Assembly (NCBI GenBank): GCA_025602905.1
Contig: JAHLKI010000013.1
Span: forward strand, 496,001 to 560,000
From: Phlyctochytrium arcticum
Lineage: Eukaryota; Chytridiomycota; Chytridiomycetes; Chytridiales; Chytridiaceae
Direction of reading: 5' to 3'
Length of the DNA stretch: 64,000 bases
How positions within the stretch are numbered: position 1 is the stretch's first letter; the number at the start of each line of letters is the position of its first letter. The translations under genes and the position numbers were made by a program. Under the pieces are notes generated by a model, which saw nothing but the letters and a program-made list of their open reading frames with translations, had not been told where the DNA came from and ran no database searches. Shown one piece after another: positions 46,249 to 58,667 of the stretch.

Positions 46249-48543
46249 ATGGCCATCTTGCTCGACAGCATTTCGAGGGCCGTGTCTGCTCCGACAACGA
46301 CGAGTATTCCCGGCGGTGATGACGGACTGAGGATTAATGCACAAGGTGAGCCGTCGTTTTTACAAGAACGGTTTTCGTGTGTTGGAAATGTCGCAGTCGC
46401 GGCAGAGGTTTTTTTTGGCCATCGGTTTCGTCCAGTGGGAGGGACAAGGGTGTTAGTAATTATTGGATGAGCCAATCAACTAAATGTCTTTTCGTTGGAA
46501 TCAGATATCATTCACCACGGCAAGAACACCGCGTCAGCAGCAACAGCAGCAGCAGCAGCAACACCTAGAACAACACAGTACCCATTGTCCCTGTTGTCAT
46601 CAGCCGCAGCCGCAGCAGCAGCAGCAGCAGAGTCGTCGCGACAAAAGGCATATTATACCACCACAGCGGCAGAAGGAACATCAGCAGCAGCAGCAGCAGC
46701 AGCAGCAACAATAGGCCGATTAACCAATGTCGTTGGGGTCGCGAGTAGTGCCATCGGCGGACATCGTGTCTTTGCCTCTACCCGCGACCTGCTCATCCAT
46801 CACCATCACTCTTACCATCCCTCACCACCACCATCATCAACGTCCATTGTCAACTCCAACACTATAATACCCACGACAACAAAGCCACCATTAAAAAAGG
46901 CCGTCAAACTCTCGGATCTACCAATTGAGCTGTGGACTCACATCTTCCAATACCTCCCCACCCTCTCCCCCCTCTCATCCCTCAACCACCAATCCCACGC
47001 CATCCTCCAATCCCGCTACTTTCGCCGCCTCTACCTCTACGCCCGCCACGGTGTCCCCCTATCGCTCTACCACGCCTACCGCTCCTCTACCCACCGCTTT
47101 ATCCTCGACAATGACCCGGACATGGTCGAATGGATGGTCCAGGGTGGTGCCAAAATCCCCCGGTTTTGGGCTCAGATTCTGTCTAGTAACCGGCGTGGTC
47201 ACTCTTTAGTAGAACAAAAGATTTTGGATATCGCCCGACGGACCTACGATGGGGATTCACGCGTCTGTCTCTTTCACAGTGATCCCGTTTCCCATCCCCA
47301 AGACCCTAGTCACTGGATCAAAGCCGACGACGTCTACGCCTTTGAAACCCTATCAAACGACTTGGACTCTAACCTCCCCCAACTCCGTACTCTAATTACC
47401 GCCCACGCTTTTATCCCCCTCTCCCATTTAACCCCCACCTCCACGTTCCGACTCTTCCAACTCCTAGTCGCCGACATGTCACTCCTAGATACCCTGATAA
47501 ATAACGGCCTCGACCCCGTCTCCATCAACGAGCCTTTACTAGCCCAACTCTTTTCAGCCGCCCATTCATCCGAATTGACTCGTACTTTGCTACCCAAACT
47601 CCTCGCAAGGGGATTCACACTCTCCAAACCCGTTATTCTCTCCTTGTTACATGCAGACCACCCCTCTGTCCCCCTCCTCTCCTCCCTCACTTCTTTAATC
47701 CCCCCCTCCCTCCTCGCATCCACCACCCTCCAACTCCTCTCTTCCCAATTCGGACCCTCCTGCACCCACTTTTCCCCATCGCGCGTCTCAACCCTCTGCG
47801 ACGCCTTTACCGTCTCAGAACACGATATTCGGACATCCTTATTGCAACCGTCCAATGTCTACTGCTTACCCTACCTCACCCGCTGCTTTGAACAAGCCAA
47901 TCCGGTTGCAGCATGGACCTGGGTCGTGAACCGATACCCCCCGACACACCCCTTCTCCACGTCCTGTTTTGACGATTTGATTGTCTGGCTGGGTGAACTC
48001 GGACCCCGCTACCGCCGTCTTTTTCCCACTTCCTCGACTTCACTCCCCTGGTCGTTAATTCTGGAATTTATGGATAGAGGGTGTCATCTCTCCCCCCGGA
48101 ATCTCATCCATTTAGCCAAACTCCGGAGTTATGAACCGACCGTCCCCGTTTTGGCTCTGGATCGGTTATTGACCACTCTATCTCGAACGTCGCTAACACC
48201 CTCTGAATCGAGGGAGTGGACTACGGCCTTGACGCAGGTCATATCCCTTATTTCTGCCATAGATGAGCCCCCTGTACAATCATCAAGAAACTACTCATTC
48301 CTAAAACTCCGACCTCGGCGCTCATCATCATCATCATCATCATCATTGGGTCCTATCCAACAACCACCATCGTCGTTTTTGGGAGTGTTGGGGCAGGTTT
48401 TAAGAGTCGTCAAGAGTCAGAGTGGGCAAGAAGAGGTCATCACTGAGAAGAAGTGGAAATTCAAAAAGTGGTTTGGGGGAGGGATGATGGGTGGATTTGG
48501 GGGATTGGGATTTGGGGAACGGAGAGCTAGGACTTGGAGTTGA
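46249..48543 (+). CDS. F-box protein with polyalanine and polyhistidine tracts
   Basis: Probable substrate-recognition subunit of an SCF ubiquitin ligase. Exon 1 (46249-46345, MAILLDSISRAVSAP) joins in frame to 46505-48543 across a 159-base intron, giving about 711 residues. GCA-rich repeats encode three alanine tracts near residues 45-115, and a HHHH run follows. The F-box is seen at about residues 165-205 (LSDLPIELWTHIFQYLPTLSPLSSLNHQSHAIL). The remaining 450 residues are helical and Leu-rich, without WD40 or typical LRR motifs; one segment (NDPDMVEWMVQGGAKIP) looks ankyrin-like. A Ser run and a Gly-rich basic tail end the protein. Confidence 0.72.
46530..46715 (+). repeat. Trinucleotide (CAG/GCA) microsatellites inside the F-box gene
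   Basis: Runs of AGC/GCA triplets lie at about 46536-46562, 46600-46630 and 46680-46712. In the gene frame they read as alanine; in another frame they would read as glutamine. Confidence 0.85.
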
Positions 48544-48759
48544 AAAGTAGTAGTTGTAGGTGTTTTTGTGTATGTACATTTTTGTATATTTAAAAAATTG
48601 TATGAATACTTCTTGTTTTCTCGTATCAATTTCCCTTTCACAACCAATGCTTTTCTGAAAGTTTTTTTTTTTCTTCAATTCTTCTGGTACACAATACATA
48701 CATATATATACAAAAAAAAACACTACCTTTTGCCAATAAAAACAAAAATCAAAAACTCA

Positions 48760-50365
48760 TCAGTCGACTCTGGTAATAGCCTCTTCCTTCTCCTCATCCT
48801 CCACAAACGTCCACCGAGGACAGTCATCACACGTCTCCTGTTCAGGGACACACTTTACCCCCGTCGTGGCCCGTTCCAACCATGTATCAATCACGGTATT
48901 GATTTTATGATAATGGAGACTTTGCGCTGGGGGTGGTTGTTCCTCATCATCATCATGGTTATCGGAGGGAGGAGGGTAAGGAAGAAGACAGACTTGCCCC
49001 GTATGACATTTGGTTTCGATGGCGTATTTGGCGATTCCGCAGGGTGAAAAGGGGCCACGGCAGGAACCCGAGAAGAGGGGGTCGAGCGGGTTTCCGACGT
49101 GGAAGATGGGGAGGGTTGGGCTTGGCGGTTTCGTTTTCAACAGCCAGGGGTCGTCCGGTGGAGACGGGGCAGGATCCGAGGGTGGAGGAGGAGCGGGTTT
49201 TTGGGGAACAGAAGGTGGGAACGGAACAAGTCCCAACCGTCTCGCAAACAACAATTCCCCCGGGGATTCAAATGCCACAGCAGGTACACTCTGTGTCATC
49301 CCCACCAAACTCGCCAATGCCCCACCCAGCGAATGCCCCGTGACAAAAATCGTGGCGTGGGGGTACCGTGTCCGGACTTGCAGGAATAATGTGTTGGCTA
49401 GGAGGTAGTAGCTTTCCGGGTAGAGACTTGCGGAGCGGATACAGGGGGACGAGCAGACCCGGGAAAAGGCGTTCAGGCAGCAGTCGCAGGTTGGGGGCCA
49501 GGTTGCACCGGCTTTACCGCAGCAGCATGAAAACATCATGTTATCCTATGAATGGGGTTAGTATAAAAGGTGTGGGAGCTGGTTAGAAAAGGAGGAACGT
49601 TACATTGAATTTATCTCGGGCCGAAGTACTCCCCCCACCAATCCCAAAAAACGTCGCCGAAGTCCCTTTCAACGCCACAATCACCATCCGGTCCGTACTT
49701 CCATTAGTTTCATCATGCTCATCCATATTGGTATACACATAAGCTCTCAACCCATCATCTTCCCATCCGTACCCCGCACTCCGGTTCCAGTGGCCGATAT
49801 CCCGCCAGGCGGCATCGTCAGGTGTCATGTACGTGTTGGCGCACATCCTCGCGAGGGCCAGAATCGTTTCGGCGTCTCCCATGTCGGGGATCAGTACTGG
49901 GTTGTCGTCGGCCGTGGTACTGTGGAGGGAGGTGGATAAAGCGTTATGGGTGAATTGACTGGGGGATTGAGTGGTTAGGAGATCGAAGGGAGAAATGTCC
50001 AGCACCCGAAACACATTTAGGTCTTCTGTGCCGTGATGGTATATCTGAGTCAATCTCAATTCACTACTCTTCTTCGTCTCTTTCCCGGTATGACACGCCC
50101 GCGTCCATGAGAAGAGGTCGGGGTAGGTGGTGAGGAGGGTCAACAGTGACAAGGAAATGAGGAGGAGGGAAATCCAAGTTCGTCGGTTGGGAGGTGGTGG
50201 TGGTGGTGGGGGTTGGGGCTCACCCACACCCAACAATAGCGACCTCTTTTCCATGTTTCGTTTTCGTTTTCCTCGTAAAAAAACACTAAAACTTTTTGCT
50301 TCCCCCTCCTCTTCCTGCTCATTATCCAGAGAAATAAGTTCTACCCCCCTCTTCAAAACACACAA
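48760..50365 (-). CDS. ATG15: ATG15-type vacuolar lipase
   Basis: Phospholipase that breaks down autophagic and multivesicular bodies inside the vacuole. Exon 1 ends at 49604 and exon 2 runs 49545-48760. A start at 50254 (MEKRSLLLGVGE) places one membrane anchor (ISLLLISLSLLTLLTTYP) near the N-terminus, giving a type II membrane protein of about 478 residues; an upstream in-frame ATG at 50365 is less likely. Family marks are YHHGTEDLNVFRVLDISP, MVIVALKGTS, DNMMFSCCCGKAGATWPP, the catalytic serine in GHSLGGALASL, VAFESPGELLFARRL, NPLDPLFSGSC (probable catalytic Asp) and CGIAKYAIETKCHTGQ. A Pro-rich insertion (PPPPSDPAPSPPDDP) lies in the lipase domain. N-glycosylation-type sites occur. Confidence 0.9.
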
Positions 50366-50817
50366 AAAACGTACCTGTTGCTATTCGTTATTGGAACGTT
50401 TAAACCTGGAAAGAATACACAAACGTCCGTCAGTCTTAAACCATTCCCTACAACCCGTATATACCCACCACTTACTTGTTTTTTTAGTTTCCGTGGACAA
50501 AAAACCTATAGAGTCTTTGCTCAAACTTGGAAAACTGGGAAATGTCTGTCTTGAAATGCAGTTTTTGAAAGGTGACAGTCTTTTATTTGGAGCGCGTGAC
50601 GTGATGGACGTGTCAAATCCAAAAAAGGTCAGCTGCTTGGGGCAGGTTTCGAGTCCATCATTTACCGGACGTTTTGTTTTTTTCAATAAAGAAATATTAT
50701 TTTGACAAAGGAGAACAAAAAAAACCAGACCAGAGCACGGGCCGAACGATCCACAACAACACGCATGGGCCAACAAAAAAGGAAATACACCAAAGCGGAC
50801 AAAACACATCAACGGAT
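50366..50817. other. Gap between ATG15 and the Acinus-like gene
   Basis: It is the 5' region of ATG15 and the 3' end of the SAP/RRM gene. A GT donor-like site (revcomp of ACGTACCTG, near 50370) could mark a 5' leader intron of ATG15. Confidence 0.4.
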
Positions 50818-53457
50818 TTAGGGATTATCCACCAGGGCCATACGCGAGGGATGAATTTGCGGGACACGGGTAGATGTCGCTGCGGCAGGGGCAGGAGGAG
50901 GCGGTGAAGCCTTACGAGAGCGTTTAGCAGGAGACGGCGGGGATCGCGTTCGAGAGCGGTCACGACGACGGGAGGGGGGTGGAGGAGATGCAACCCGACG
51001 TGGTTGTTCAGAGGGGGGTGCACCCCACCCGGATGGTTGTTCATCAGTAGTAGTAGTAGAAGCGCCCCACCCGCTAGGTGCGGCGGGTGCATTCTCCGTA
51101 ACACCCCAAGCGGAAACAGAAGTGGAGGCCGCCGATTCTTGCCAGGCGGATTTGGCGGCGGATGCCGAGGTTGAGGCTGGAGCAATCGGAGCTGCAATGT
51201 CACGGTCGCGAGGAGGAGGAGGACGGGAGTTGTCACGGCGACGGTTGTTGTTGTAAGGGGACCGTTGACGACGGGGTGGGGGGCTGCGTGAGCGTTGTTG
51301 ACGACGGGACGAGGAAGGGGGTGGAGACCGCGAGCGTTGGCGTTGTTGTTGGCGGGATGCATGGACAGGTGGCGAGCGCGAGCGTTGTTGTTGTTGTTGT
51401 TGTTGTCGGCGGGACGGTGGAGATCGCGAACGACGACTGGTCGACGCGTGACTAGCGTATCGATCTACAGGGGCCCGGTCGCGGTCACGGTCACGGTCGC
51501 CTCCTCCTCCGCGGCGGTAGCGGTCGTCCGCACTGGGACGACGGTAAGGGTCAAATCGATTACGGGCTGGTGCAGCGGACGAAGAAGACCCGTATGCGGG
51601 ACGTCGGTCACGATCACCGTCTCGCTCCCGGAACGACCCACCACGGACAGGACCCGACGAAGCATAAGGAGCCGCACGACGATCGTCAGGCTCACGACGG
51701 CGCCGTTCCTCTACTTCGGCATCAGTATGGGGCCGGAAATGAATCTCTGGCTCGGTTTTGGTAGATCTATATCCGGGTTGTGCAGGGGCACTTGCAGCCA
51801 CGTCTCCACTACTGGGACGCGGTAATCGGCTCACAAAGCCGCCTGCACCATTGGCCGGTTGTCCACGGTCCAACCAGTGTGCCTTTTGGCCATCGGGGGC
51901 ACTTCCTCCTGACGCAGCCGAGACTTCGCTGGCCCTGCGAGAAGCAGATTCTTCATTCGCAATCGCTTCTTTGGATGCCTCCTGGGTCAAATAGGACACC
52001 ATCAGCTCCCGCCCCGTGACTGGTGGGAATTTGAGACCTTTGACATGGTCAAACGCTTTGGCTGCGGCGGATTGGCTTTCAAACTAAACAATACGTCCAA
52101 AAATCAGAACTGGAGATTTGGGTGAACGAAATATGGAGTAACAAACCGTAGCAAAACAATGGGACTTGATCTTGTCCATCCAAAATTCTTTGACGTCGCC
52201 AAATTCAGCCAGCATGTCCTTGACTTGCGAGACAGTCAACGGTCGGACAAAGTTGGTGATGTGGATCGTGTCAGTCGCACTGCCGCTGTCAGCCTGTCGA
52301 CTCTCCTTTGACTCGTTAGCCGATTGATGAGCAGCCGGTAATTTAGATGCAGCTAGTGTGCGAAATGAATTAGAAAAATGTAAGGAAATTCGCTTGACAA
52401 AAATGGGGAAATTAACGGTACCTGCCAAAGTATCTGCCGGGGATGGTGCAGAGGCACGTTCAGAATGCTTCTTTTCCTCCCCATCTTTCGCTGCTTCCTT
52501 CTCAGTTATAACTTGGGTAGCTTTAACGGGAGATTTTGCGCCAGCAACCGATTTCTCTGGCGATTCCTTGACGCGAGACGGACTTGGGACCTCCTGCTGA
52601 ACCTTTTGCTCGGCGGGAGATGGTTTCGATGGACTTGTGGATCTCGCAGCCGGTGAGGTATCCGCAGGTACCGCTGGTTTTTTAATAGGCGACGTGGTGG
52701 TTGTATCCGTTGGCTTTGTATCCGCCGCGGGTTTAGCTGGAGATTCGCCATTCACATCCTTGCCATCAGTGCGAGGTTTTTCCGTGGATGCCGCTGACGT
52801 CTTTTCCTTTGACTCTGCGGCGGGTGCAGCATCTTTGACCTTGTCGCCATCCGGTTTTTTCTCAGATTCCGCATCTTGACTGTTTGACGCGTTTTCAGCA
52901 GCTGGTTTGCTATCAGCCTCCTTTACTTTAGGGGCAACTTCTTTGGTGCTCGGCTCATCAATGTCCATTTTTTCAGAGTCTTCAGCAGCCTCTTTTGTAG
53001 AACCTTCCACCGAATCAGTACTTTCCGTCGAGGCTTGGCGTCTCAGGGACTGTCGAGTTCCGGGGGTAGCAGCAGCTGCGGCCGTATCCTTTGAAGTGCG
53101 ACGTCGCCCTGGGGTTTTTGCCACCAACTCAACCACAGGCTCTTCGGTGCTCTCTTCAGATGTCGTCTTCGCTGCCGGCGTCTTGGATCCTTTCCGACGT
53201 GCTGCAGCACCTCGAGCGGGAGTTGCTGGAACATCCTTACTGACTTGTTCCTGGCTTTCCGCATCCTCATCGCCAGATTTGGCGGTCCCGGTTTCTTCTC
53301 CTCCTGCTGCTACCGATCCACCGCCAGCCTCAAACTCTTCCAAGCGCTGCACCATCTCCTTTTTCAAACCAGTCGTCGACAGTCCACGCGCCTTGAGCTC
53401 ATCCCTCAGTTTGACAACCGTCAAGGAGCCCCAATCTGTAGGGGTAGTCATCTTCAA
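50818..53457 (-). CDS. Acinus-like SAP-domain and RRM protein with Arg/Ser-rich tail
   Basis: Nuclear RNA-binding protein related by architecture to Acinus, a component of the ASAP/exon-junction splicing machinery. Three exons cover N-terminus to tail. A SAP motif lies at the N-terminus (LTVVKLRDELKARGLSTTGLKKEMVQRLEEF), followed by about 280 disordered residues rich in Lys, Glu, Ser, Pro and Thr. A single RRM-like domain (TIHITNFVRPLTVSQVKDML, GDVKEFWMDKIKSHCFATV, then FESQSAAAKAF) is split by an intron near 52085-52147. The last 370 residues contain many RSRSPP, RRDRD and Trp/Gly motifs. Another intron (about 52353-52421) lies before the RRM. The SAP18-binding motif of animal Acinus was not found. 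Confidence 0.78.
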
Positions 53458-54166
53458 AGGTAAATGTTGGGTTTATCCTAAAGGTCTCTTCTTGTTTTGT
53501 GATCAATGATCGGAAACGGGCACGATCTCGAAATTCTACCGTCTGTTTTGCGCTTTTGCGAAGGGGGTGGTGTGTGTCATTCCAAGCCACATGCGCCACA
53601 GCACTCTCCGCTTGGAATTTCGAATTTTTGAATTCCCCAAGATGCATCCAGATGCCTGATTGAGCAAGGGAGAAGCGAAACGAGAAACCATGGATGGTGG
53701 GGTAATGTATTTGCGCCTTGCAAGGCCTCTTTCCCATGGAATTTGGCGACAGCAATTGATGGAGTAGAAAGTGATGAATTCTGACGCTGGATAGAACTCG
53801 GATTCTTGGCAACTACTAACGCAGTGCAAAGATCTTGCGAGTGTCCTCGGGTAGATTCCATCGCAAGAGGCTGCGTACATCACGCAAGTAATCCGAATGT
53901 GACATCCAAGGGCTGAGTTTCTACTTGGATTCTGGGGGAGAGTGGTCTTGTTATGTTGGCCATGATCGTACGCAGGCCGATTTATCAAACTCGAGGCCTG
54001 CAAGAGTATCCCTGGGACTTCATTTGCCTCATAGTTTTGATCTACATTTTTTAAGGACAAAACCGCGGACACCGGGTCTACAACCAACTATTATGCCTCC
54101 AATGCAACTTTGTCACTTTGGCCTTTGGATCAGATAATAGTTCTATTAAAAGACACTACATAAGTT
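53458..54166. other. Intergenic region upstream of the Acinus-like gene
   Basis: About 700 bases with only short, unrecognisable frames. It presumably includes the promoter of the SAP/RRM gene on its left side. Confidence 0.45.
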
Positions 54167-55050
54167 TCAGAAAAGAGCAGCTTCCGGCAGGAAGTCCGGA
54201 GACTCCAATGACAATGTGTAGCCTTTCGCAACCGCATGAGGCAAGATTTTGTCATACTCCTCATCGTCGGCAAATTCGGACAAGTCCTTCAAATCAATTT
54301 GCTGCAAATTGTCATAATCCAAGAGTTTCAAGGCGCTGAGGCGGTCCTCCACGTTGGTGGTAAATACGCGCACCGCCTTTTCGATAGGAGCGTGGCTACT
54401 TGCAAAGCTGACTCTGGTTCAATGTTGTACAAAACCTCGCCCAAGCAGTTGCCGATCGCCTCGGTGAAGTGTCCAACGTCGTGGTCTTCCATCAGCTCCT
54501 CTTCAATGATCTGCGCGAAGTTGTGCGTGTCCTCGGCATCATCGCCCCAAGCGATTTGCTCGGCCAAGGTACTTTGCTTTTGAAGTAATGTGATAACGCC
54601 GTTCCAGTTTCGAACCGGCTTGTCGAGCAGGACCAATACCGATTCTATGGCAGAGAGACCACCGGTGCCGGCTTCCAAATCTTGCAGTTGCCAGATGAGT
54701 TGGAAGGCCGAAAGTCCGGCGACTGAATGTATGAATCCCAAGTTCTTTATATGTGTTAAAGTGTGCCGAATGCGCTTGTACCGGTGTGGCATATAGTATA
54801 GCGGTAGTCCCGGGGCGATGACCTCCTCCAGGAAATCCAATGCTAGTTTAGTATCCGTGGGATATACGATGTCCTCGTCCTCCTCTTCGTCCGCAAAGTC
54901 TGCCAGATCGTGTTGAATGATTGCATGCGCACCGCGTGAAGCACGCGGGCGTGGGCACCGCCAGATCGAATCATGTACTAGAGGCGGGAGATGCGGGGAG
55001 TCCAACCGCAACAGCTCGAGGTTCTCGTTTTTGTAAAATGCAGCACCCGC
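54167..55050 (-). pseudogene. Decayed tandem duplicates of the EFR3 C-terminus
   Basis: The piece at 54730-54167 repeats the last 180 residues of the adjacent EFR3 gene (FQLIWQLQDLEAGTGGLSAI, FTEAIGNCLGEVLYNIEPES, then after a frame break KAVRVFTTN and DFLPEAALF); about ten residues including the GGEHARVFR part are missing at the break near 54390. A second, shorter piece upstream (about 54970-54800) again shows GGAHARVLHAVRM-like and DIVYPTDTKLALDFLEE sequence in two different frames. There is no start or N-terminal part for either piece. Confidence 0.78.
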
Positions 55051-55257
55051 AGGCCAGACGAACGCGTCCAGAAGTATTATTATGTAATCTGAAATCCGGT
55101 CGGAGTTGGGATCTTCGGGTTGTGAGTTTGAATTTCTTGGTGGCCGTAATCGGCGTTTAGCGTACGGAGGCTGACGGAGGGCCTCTACGGCAACTTAACG
55201 TTAATGATTTTATTGATAAATATGATTAATATGATTAGGATTAAAAAATTACAAATG

Positions 55258-57240
55258 TCAACACAATGCCGCCTCTGGTAGGAATTCTAGAGACCGGCAC
55301 CCGGGGGGAACCCCTTCCGGGAAGTCAAGCTCCAAAGCATACTCTTTGGCATTCGCAGGGTATACAATCTCTTCATCATCGTCCTCTTCCAGTTCAGACA
55401 GCTCTTTCAATTGGATGGGTTGCAAGTTCTCAAAGTCCAGAAAGAAATTCAATGCCTTGAGGCGGTCCATTGGTGCAGTGGAGTAAAGAAACATACGAAC
55501 AGCACGAAACACGCGCGCATGTTCACCGCCTAGCCGTTTCGACACGACCGTGGCTACTTGCAACGCTGATTCTGGCTCAATGTTGTACAATAGCTCGCCC
55601 AAGCAATTGCCAATCGCTTCGGTGAACTGCTCAAAGTCATACTTTTCCATCAGGTCCTCTTCGATGTTGTTTACCAATTCTTGCTGGTCCTGGTTGTCCT
55701 CATCTCCACCGGCGATTTGCTCAACCAAGACACTATGCTGTCGAAGTAAGGGGAGCACGTCGTTCCATTTTCGAACAAGGCTTTCGAGTAGGACAAGTAC
55801 CAACTCTATGGCAGAGAGCCCACCAGTACCGGCTTCCAAATCGTGAAGTTGCCAAATGAGTTGAAAGATGACTGTGGCAGAATGGGGGGTTTTCAAGATC
55901 TCGGGTGTGACCTCTGCCTCCAGCATATCGGTAAATACTTTCAGAATCAGATGACGATAAGGGACCTTGATGGGCAAATTATGTCAATGATCATGGTTGG
56001 TACATTCACAAAGAGGGACTTACCCGAGTCGTCTTTGTGATGTGGAGGTAATACTCGGTATATACTTTCATGTCCCCCGAATGCTGGTCAACGAACCTAA
56101 AGGCCATCAGTTTAGTACGAAGTGGGGGGCGCAACCATCTTGAAGACACTACTTACTGGACGAAGGGTTTGAGAAACATGGGAATAGTTTCAAGGTCGCC
56201 ATATTCAAACAAGTACGCGAGGGCCTCAGATGCGAGAATGTTGGTGTCGTCCGTCTGCGAAAATTCATGGTCATTCTCAACATTGTCATCCCTGAATCAT
56301 ATCTGAGATTAGAAAGGAACCTTGCTAGTATAAACAAAGCGGCTGTATCGAACTTACTTGGTCTGACTCAAAATGGAAAAGGGATCGTTAATGTTCGAAA
56401 CGAGAGCGTGCATAAGTGCTTGCAGATACAGTTTCCCGCCATTATCACTGTCATTGTCGGTGGTAGCGTAACCGGACTCGATCAGCTTGGGAGATTGGAA
56501 AAACCGGTCCGTTTGGATGACTGCTTGAATACCACGTAGGCCGAGAACCCTGTTAATCACATTGAGTAAGCCCATCGCTACTCCAGAGAATACGTTGCAT
56601 TGGAAACAAACCTTTCTTTACGTGCTTCCTCCTGATGACTACTGGTTGCTGAATTTGTTGCCATCGAGCAGCACTCCATGAGCAAAACAAAAAATTCATC
56701 GGGCATTGCTGAATTCCTTTGGAAGGCGTATCGGTAATTACCACAAAACCATTCAAACTAGACCCATCCCAGATAAGTAAAGGGGTGTGTACATCCGGCG
56801 AGGATAGACCTACGTTATGAATTGCGCGTTCGCGAACGGCGTCATCCGGGAATCGTAGCGATTGGTGGATTACCGTCAGGGTATGAGGTGCAACCGTGTT
56901 TATGACGTGCAAGCAGGTGACGTTCAGTCTCTCGGCGATATCGAGGTTCTGCAGGATGGTCCTAATGGGCAGCACCGGTCAGTGTGGAAACATGGTGAGG
57001 AGGATACCAACAGCTTCAAACTTACTCGCGATCACCCCGCTTCAAGTCATGCTTGTGGTGTTTGACTAATAGTTTGCCAATTTTTTCGATTTTGGCTGGG
57101 TTACTCTTGCAGTAGAACAGCATCCGAGAAAGCGCATTGCCATCAATGACCCCCCTCCTTCTTGTGAACATGGAATAGAAAATTTTCTTGTTCTTATGTT
57201 GAAAGGGGAGACGGGCTTTAAAGACATCGAGAAACCCCAT
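55258..57240 (-). CDS. EFR3: EFR3-family plasma-membrane protein (PI4-kinase anchor)
   Basis: ARM/HEAT-like protein that recruits the Stt4/PI4KA phosphatidylinositol 4-kinase complex to the plasma membrane. Several exons run from the ATG at 57240 to the stop at 55258. Readable parts are the N-terminal basic region (MLFYCKSNPAKIEKIGKLLV), ILQNLDIAERLNVTCLHVIN, then after a splice NFEWFCGNYRYAFQR (matching the family TFExFC block), LGLRGIQAVIQTDRFF (family GLRALKAV block), TNILASEALAYLFEYGDLET, and a C-terminal third with FQLIWQLHDLEAGTGGLSAI and a Glu/Asp-rich patch. The length of about 560 residues is short but in the range of fungal members. Assignment rests on block order, not on a search. 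Confidence 0.7.
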
Positions 57241-57308
57241 TTCGAAGTGATGTGAGGAAGCTAATACAAAAAAGGATTTGTTCTCGTGCGCAAGATCATG
57301 ATCAAGCG

Positions 57309-57740
57309 CCTCTGATCATACCAGGTAAGGATCTACTCGACGGTGGACGATGAGTCTTAGGGAGTGACTCAAAAACTTCTGCGGGTGGGGTACCCGAGGC
57401 TTTAGGGCAGGGAGATGAAGGCGCTGAAGGATAAAAGGTGGTGACGATGTGAGATGGAGGCACGATCTTGCTAAAGCAACTCTGATCTTACCGGATTTAG
57501 GAGACTGCAAGGATCTCGTAGATGGTGGACGATGAGACTCGGAGAGTGGCTCAGGTACTGCTACGTGCGGAATAGGTGAGGATTTAGGACAGGGAGAAGA
57601 TGTGAGCGACTCTGATCTTACCGGAGATGGGAGTTTGTAGGGATCTAGGAGACTGTGGACGGTGAGAGTCGGAGCTTGGCTCTGATGCTTCTACTTGCGG
57701 GGTAGGCGAGACTGAGAACAGGGAGAAGATGGAAAGGAAG
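57309..57740. repeat. Three imperfect tandem units of about 130-170 bp
   Basis: Each unit begins CTCTGATCTTACCGG or a variant (57309, 57479, 57609), continues with AGGGATCT and GTGGACGATGAG, and ends with a CAGGGAGAAGATG-type stretch. Units differ by indels and about a fifth to a quarter of positions. It sits upstream of EFR3 and could be decayed duplicated promoter sequence. Confidence 0.7.
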
Positions 57741-58667
57741 GAAGAGGATAATGCGTGGGGACGATGGAAAGTGGAGGTTAGGGAAGTTGTCACCAAAGGA
57801 ACAGGGAGGGAGAAGCGGGGGCATATCAGCTGTTAACTCGGAAAACACTGCTTGCTGAGTTTACCGGGTCGGATTTCGCTCATTGGAGACACTGTGGCGA
57901 TCGGTTCTGGATTTTCCGAAATGTCCACAGATATGCCATCATGCATTCCTGTGATGTTTAAAATAAACAGAGAGTCGAGGGTCGATCCTCTAAATCTCAA
58001 GCATTTCCTAGCGAAAGTCATCGAGGCTGATCGAGCTCACGTTCCGCTTGCGTGGCTGGGCCGCCGGGCTTTTGGGGGTTGGACCGTTGGCGCGACTGAC
58101 ATCTCGGCGGCAAAAGTTTAAACATTTTGGGAACGTTCAGGGATTTCATCCGTGGCAATGGGATTTTTAATAGCGATTTACGAACTTTCAAACTAATCTA
58201 ACGATCTAATAGCTTTTGCAGAACCATGGGTCGTCTCCGGCTGATTGATTTCCACCACGAACTTCGCGATAGAAGAAGATGCGACATTGCCCTCCTTCCT
58301 ACGGAGCAGACTTGGAGAAAAGCAAGGGTAGAGTCGGGTACCGATGATACTCGAGTACTCGGAATTTAAGGTTGTTACCCGTCCCACCATCTGAGGGTTT
58401 GTTTTCCGTTTCAGGAGTTTGGGATCTCAAGAGCGGTTTTTGCCAGAATGTTACAACGTTTGGCCGAGGCTGCTATTAAAAGAATCTCCTACCCCAAATA
58501 TGCCAAACATAGTTGCCGGCCCGGGTAGTCGCCATCAATATCTGCGCGCGCTTTCGGCCTGCCTTCTTTTTGTTTGTCATTCATGTTTCTGCCGAAACCT
58601 GACTGAGATCTGCCGATAGCCAGCTCTTCTTCAATTCGGCCGACCGTAGCATACGGACAAGCTGGGT

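Noticed and set aside
50697..51362. Alternative minus-strand frame and several plus-strand frames over the Arg/Ser-rich tail
   Set aside because: They are shadows of the low-complexity Acinus-like tail; the RRM reads directly into the chosen frame.
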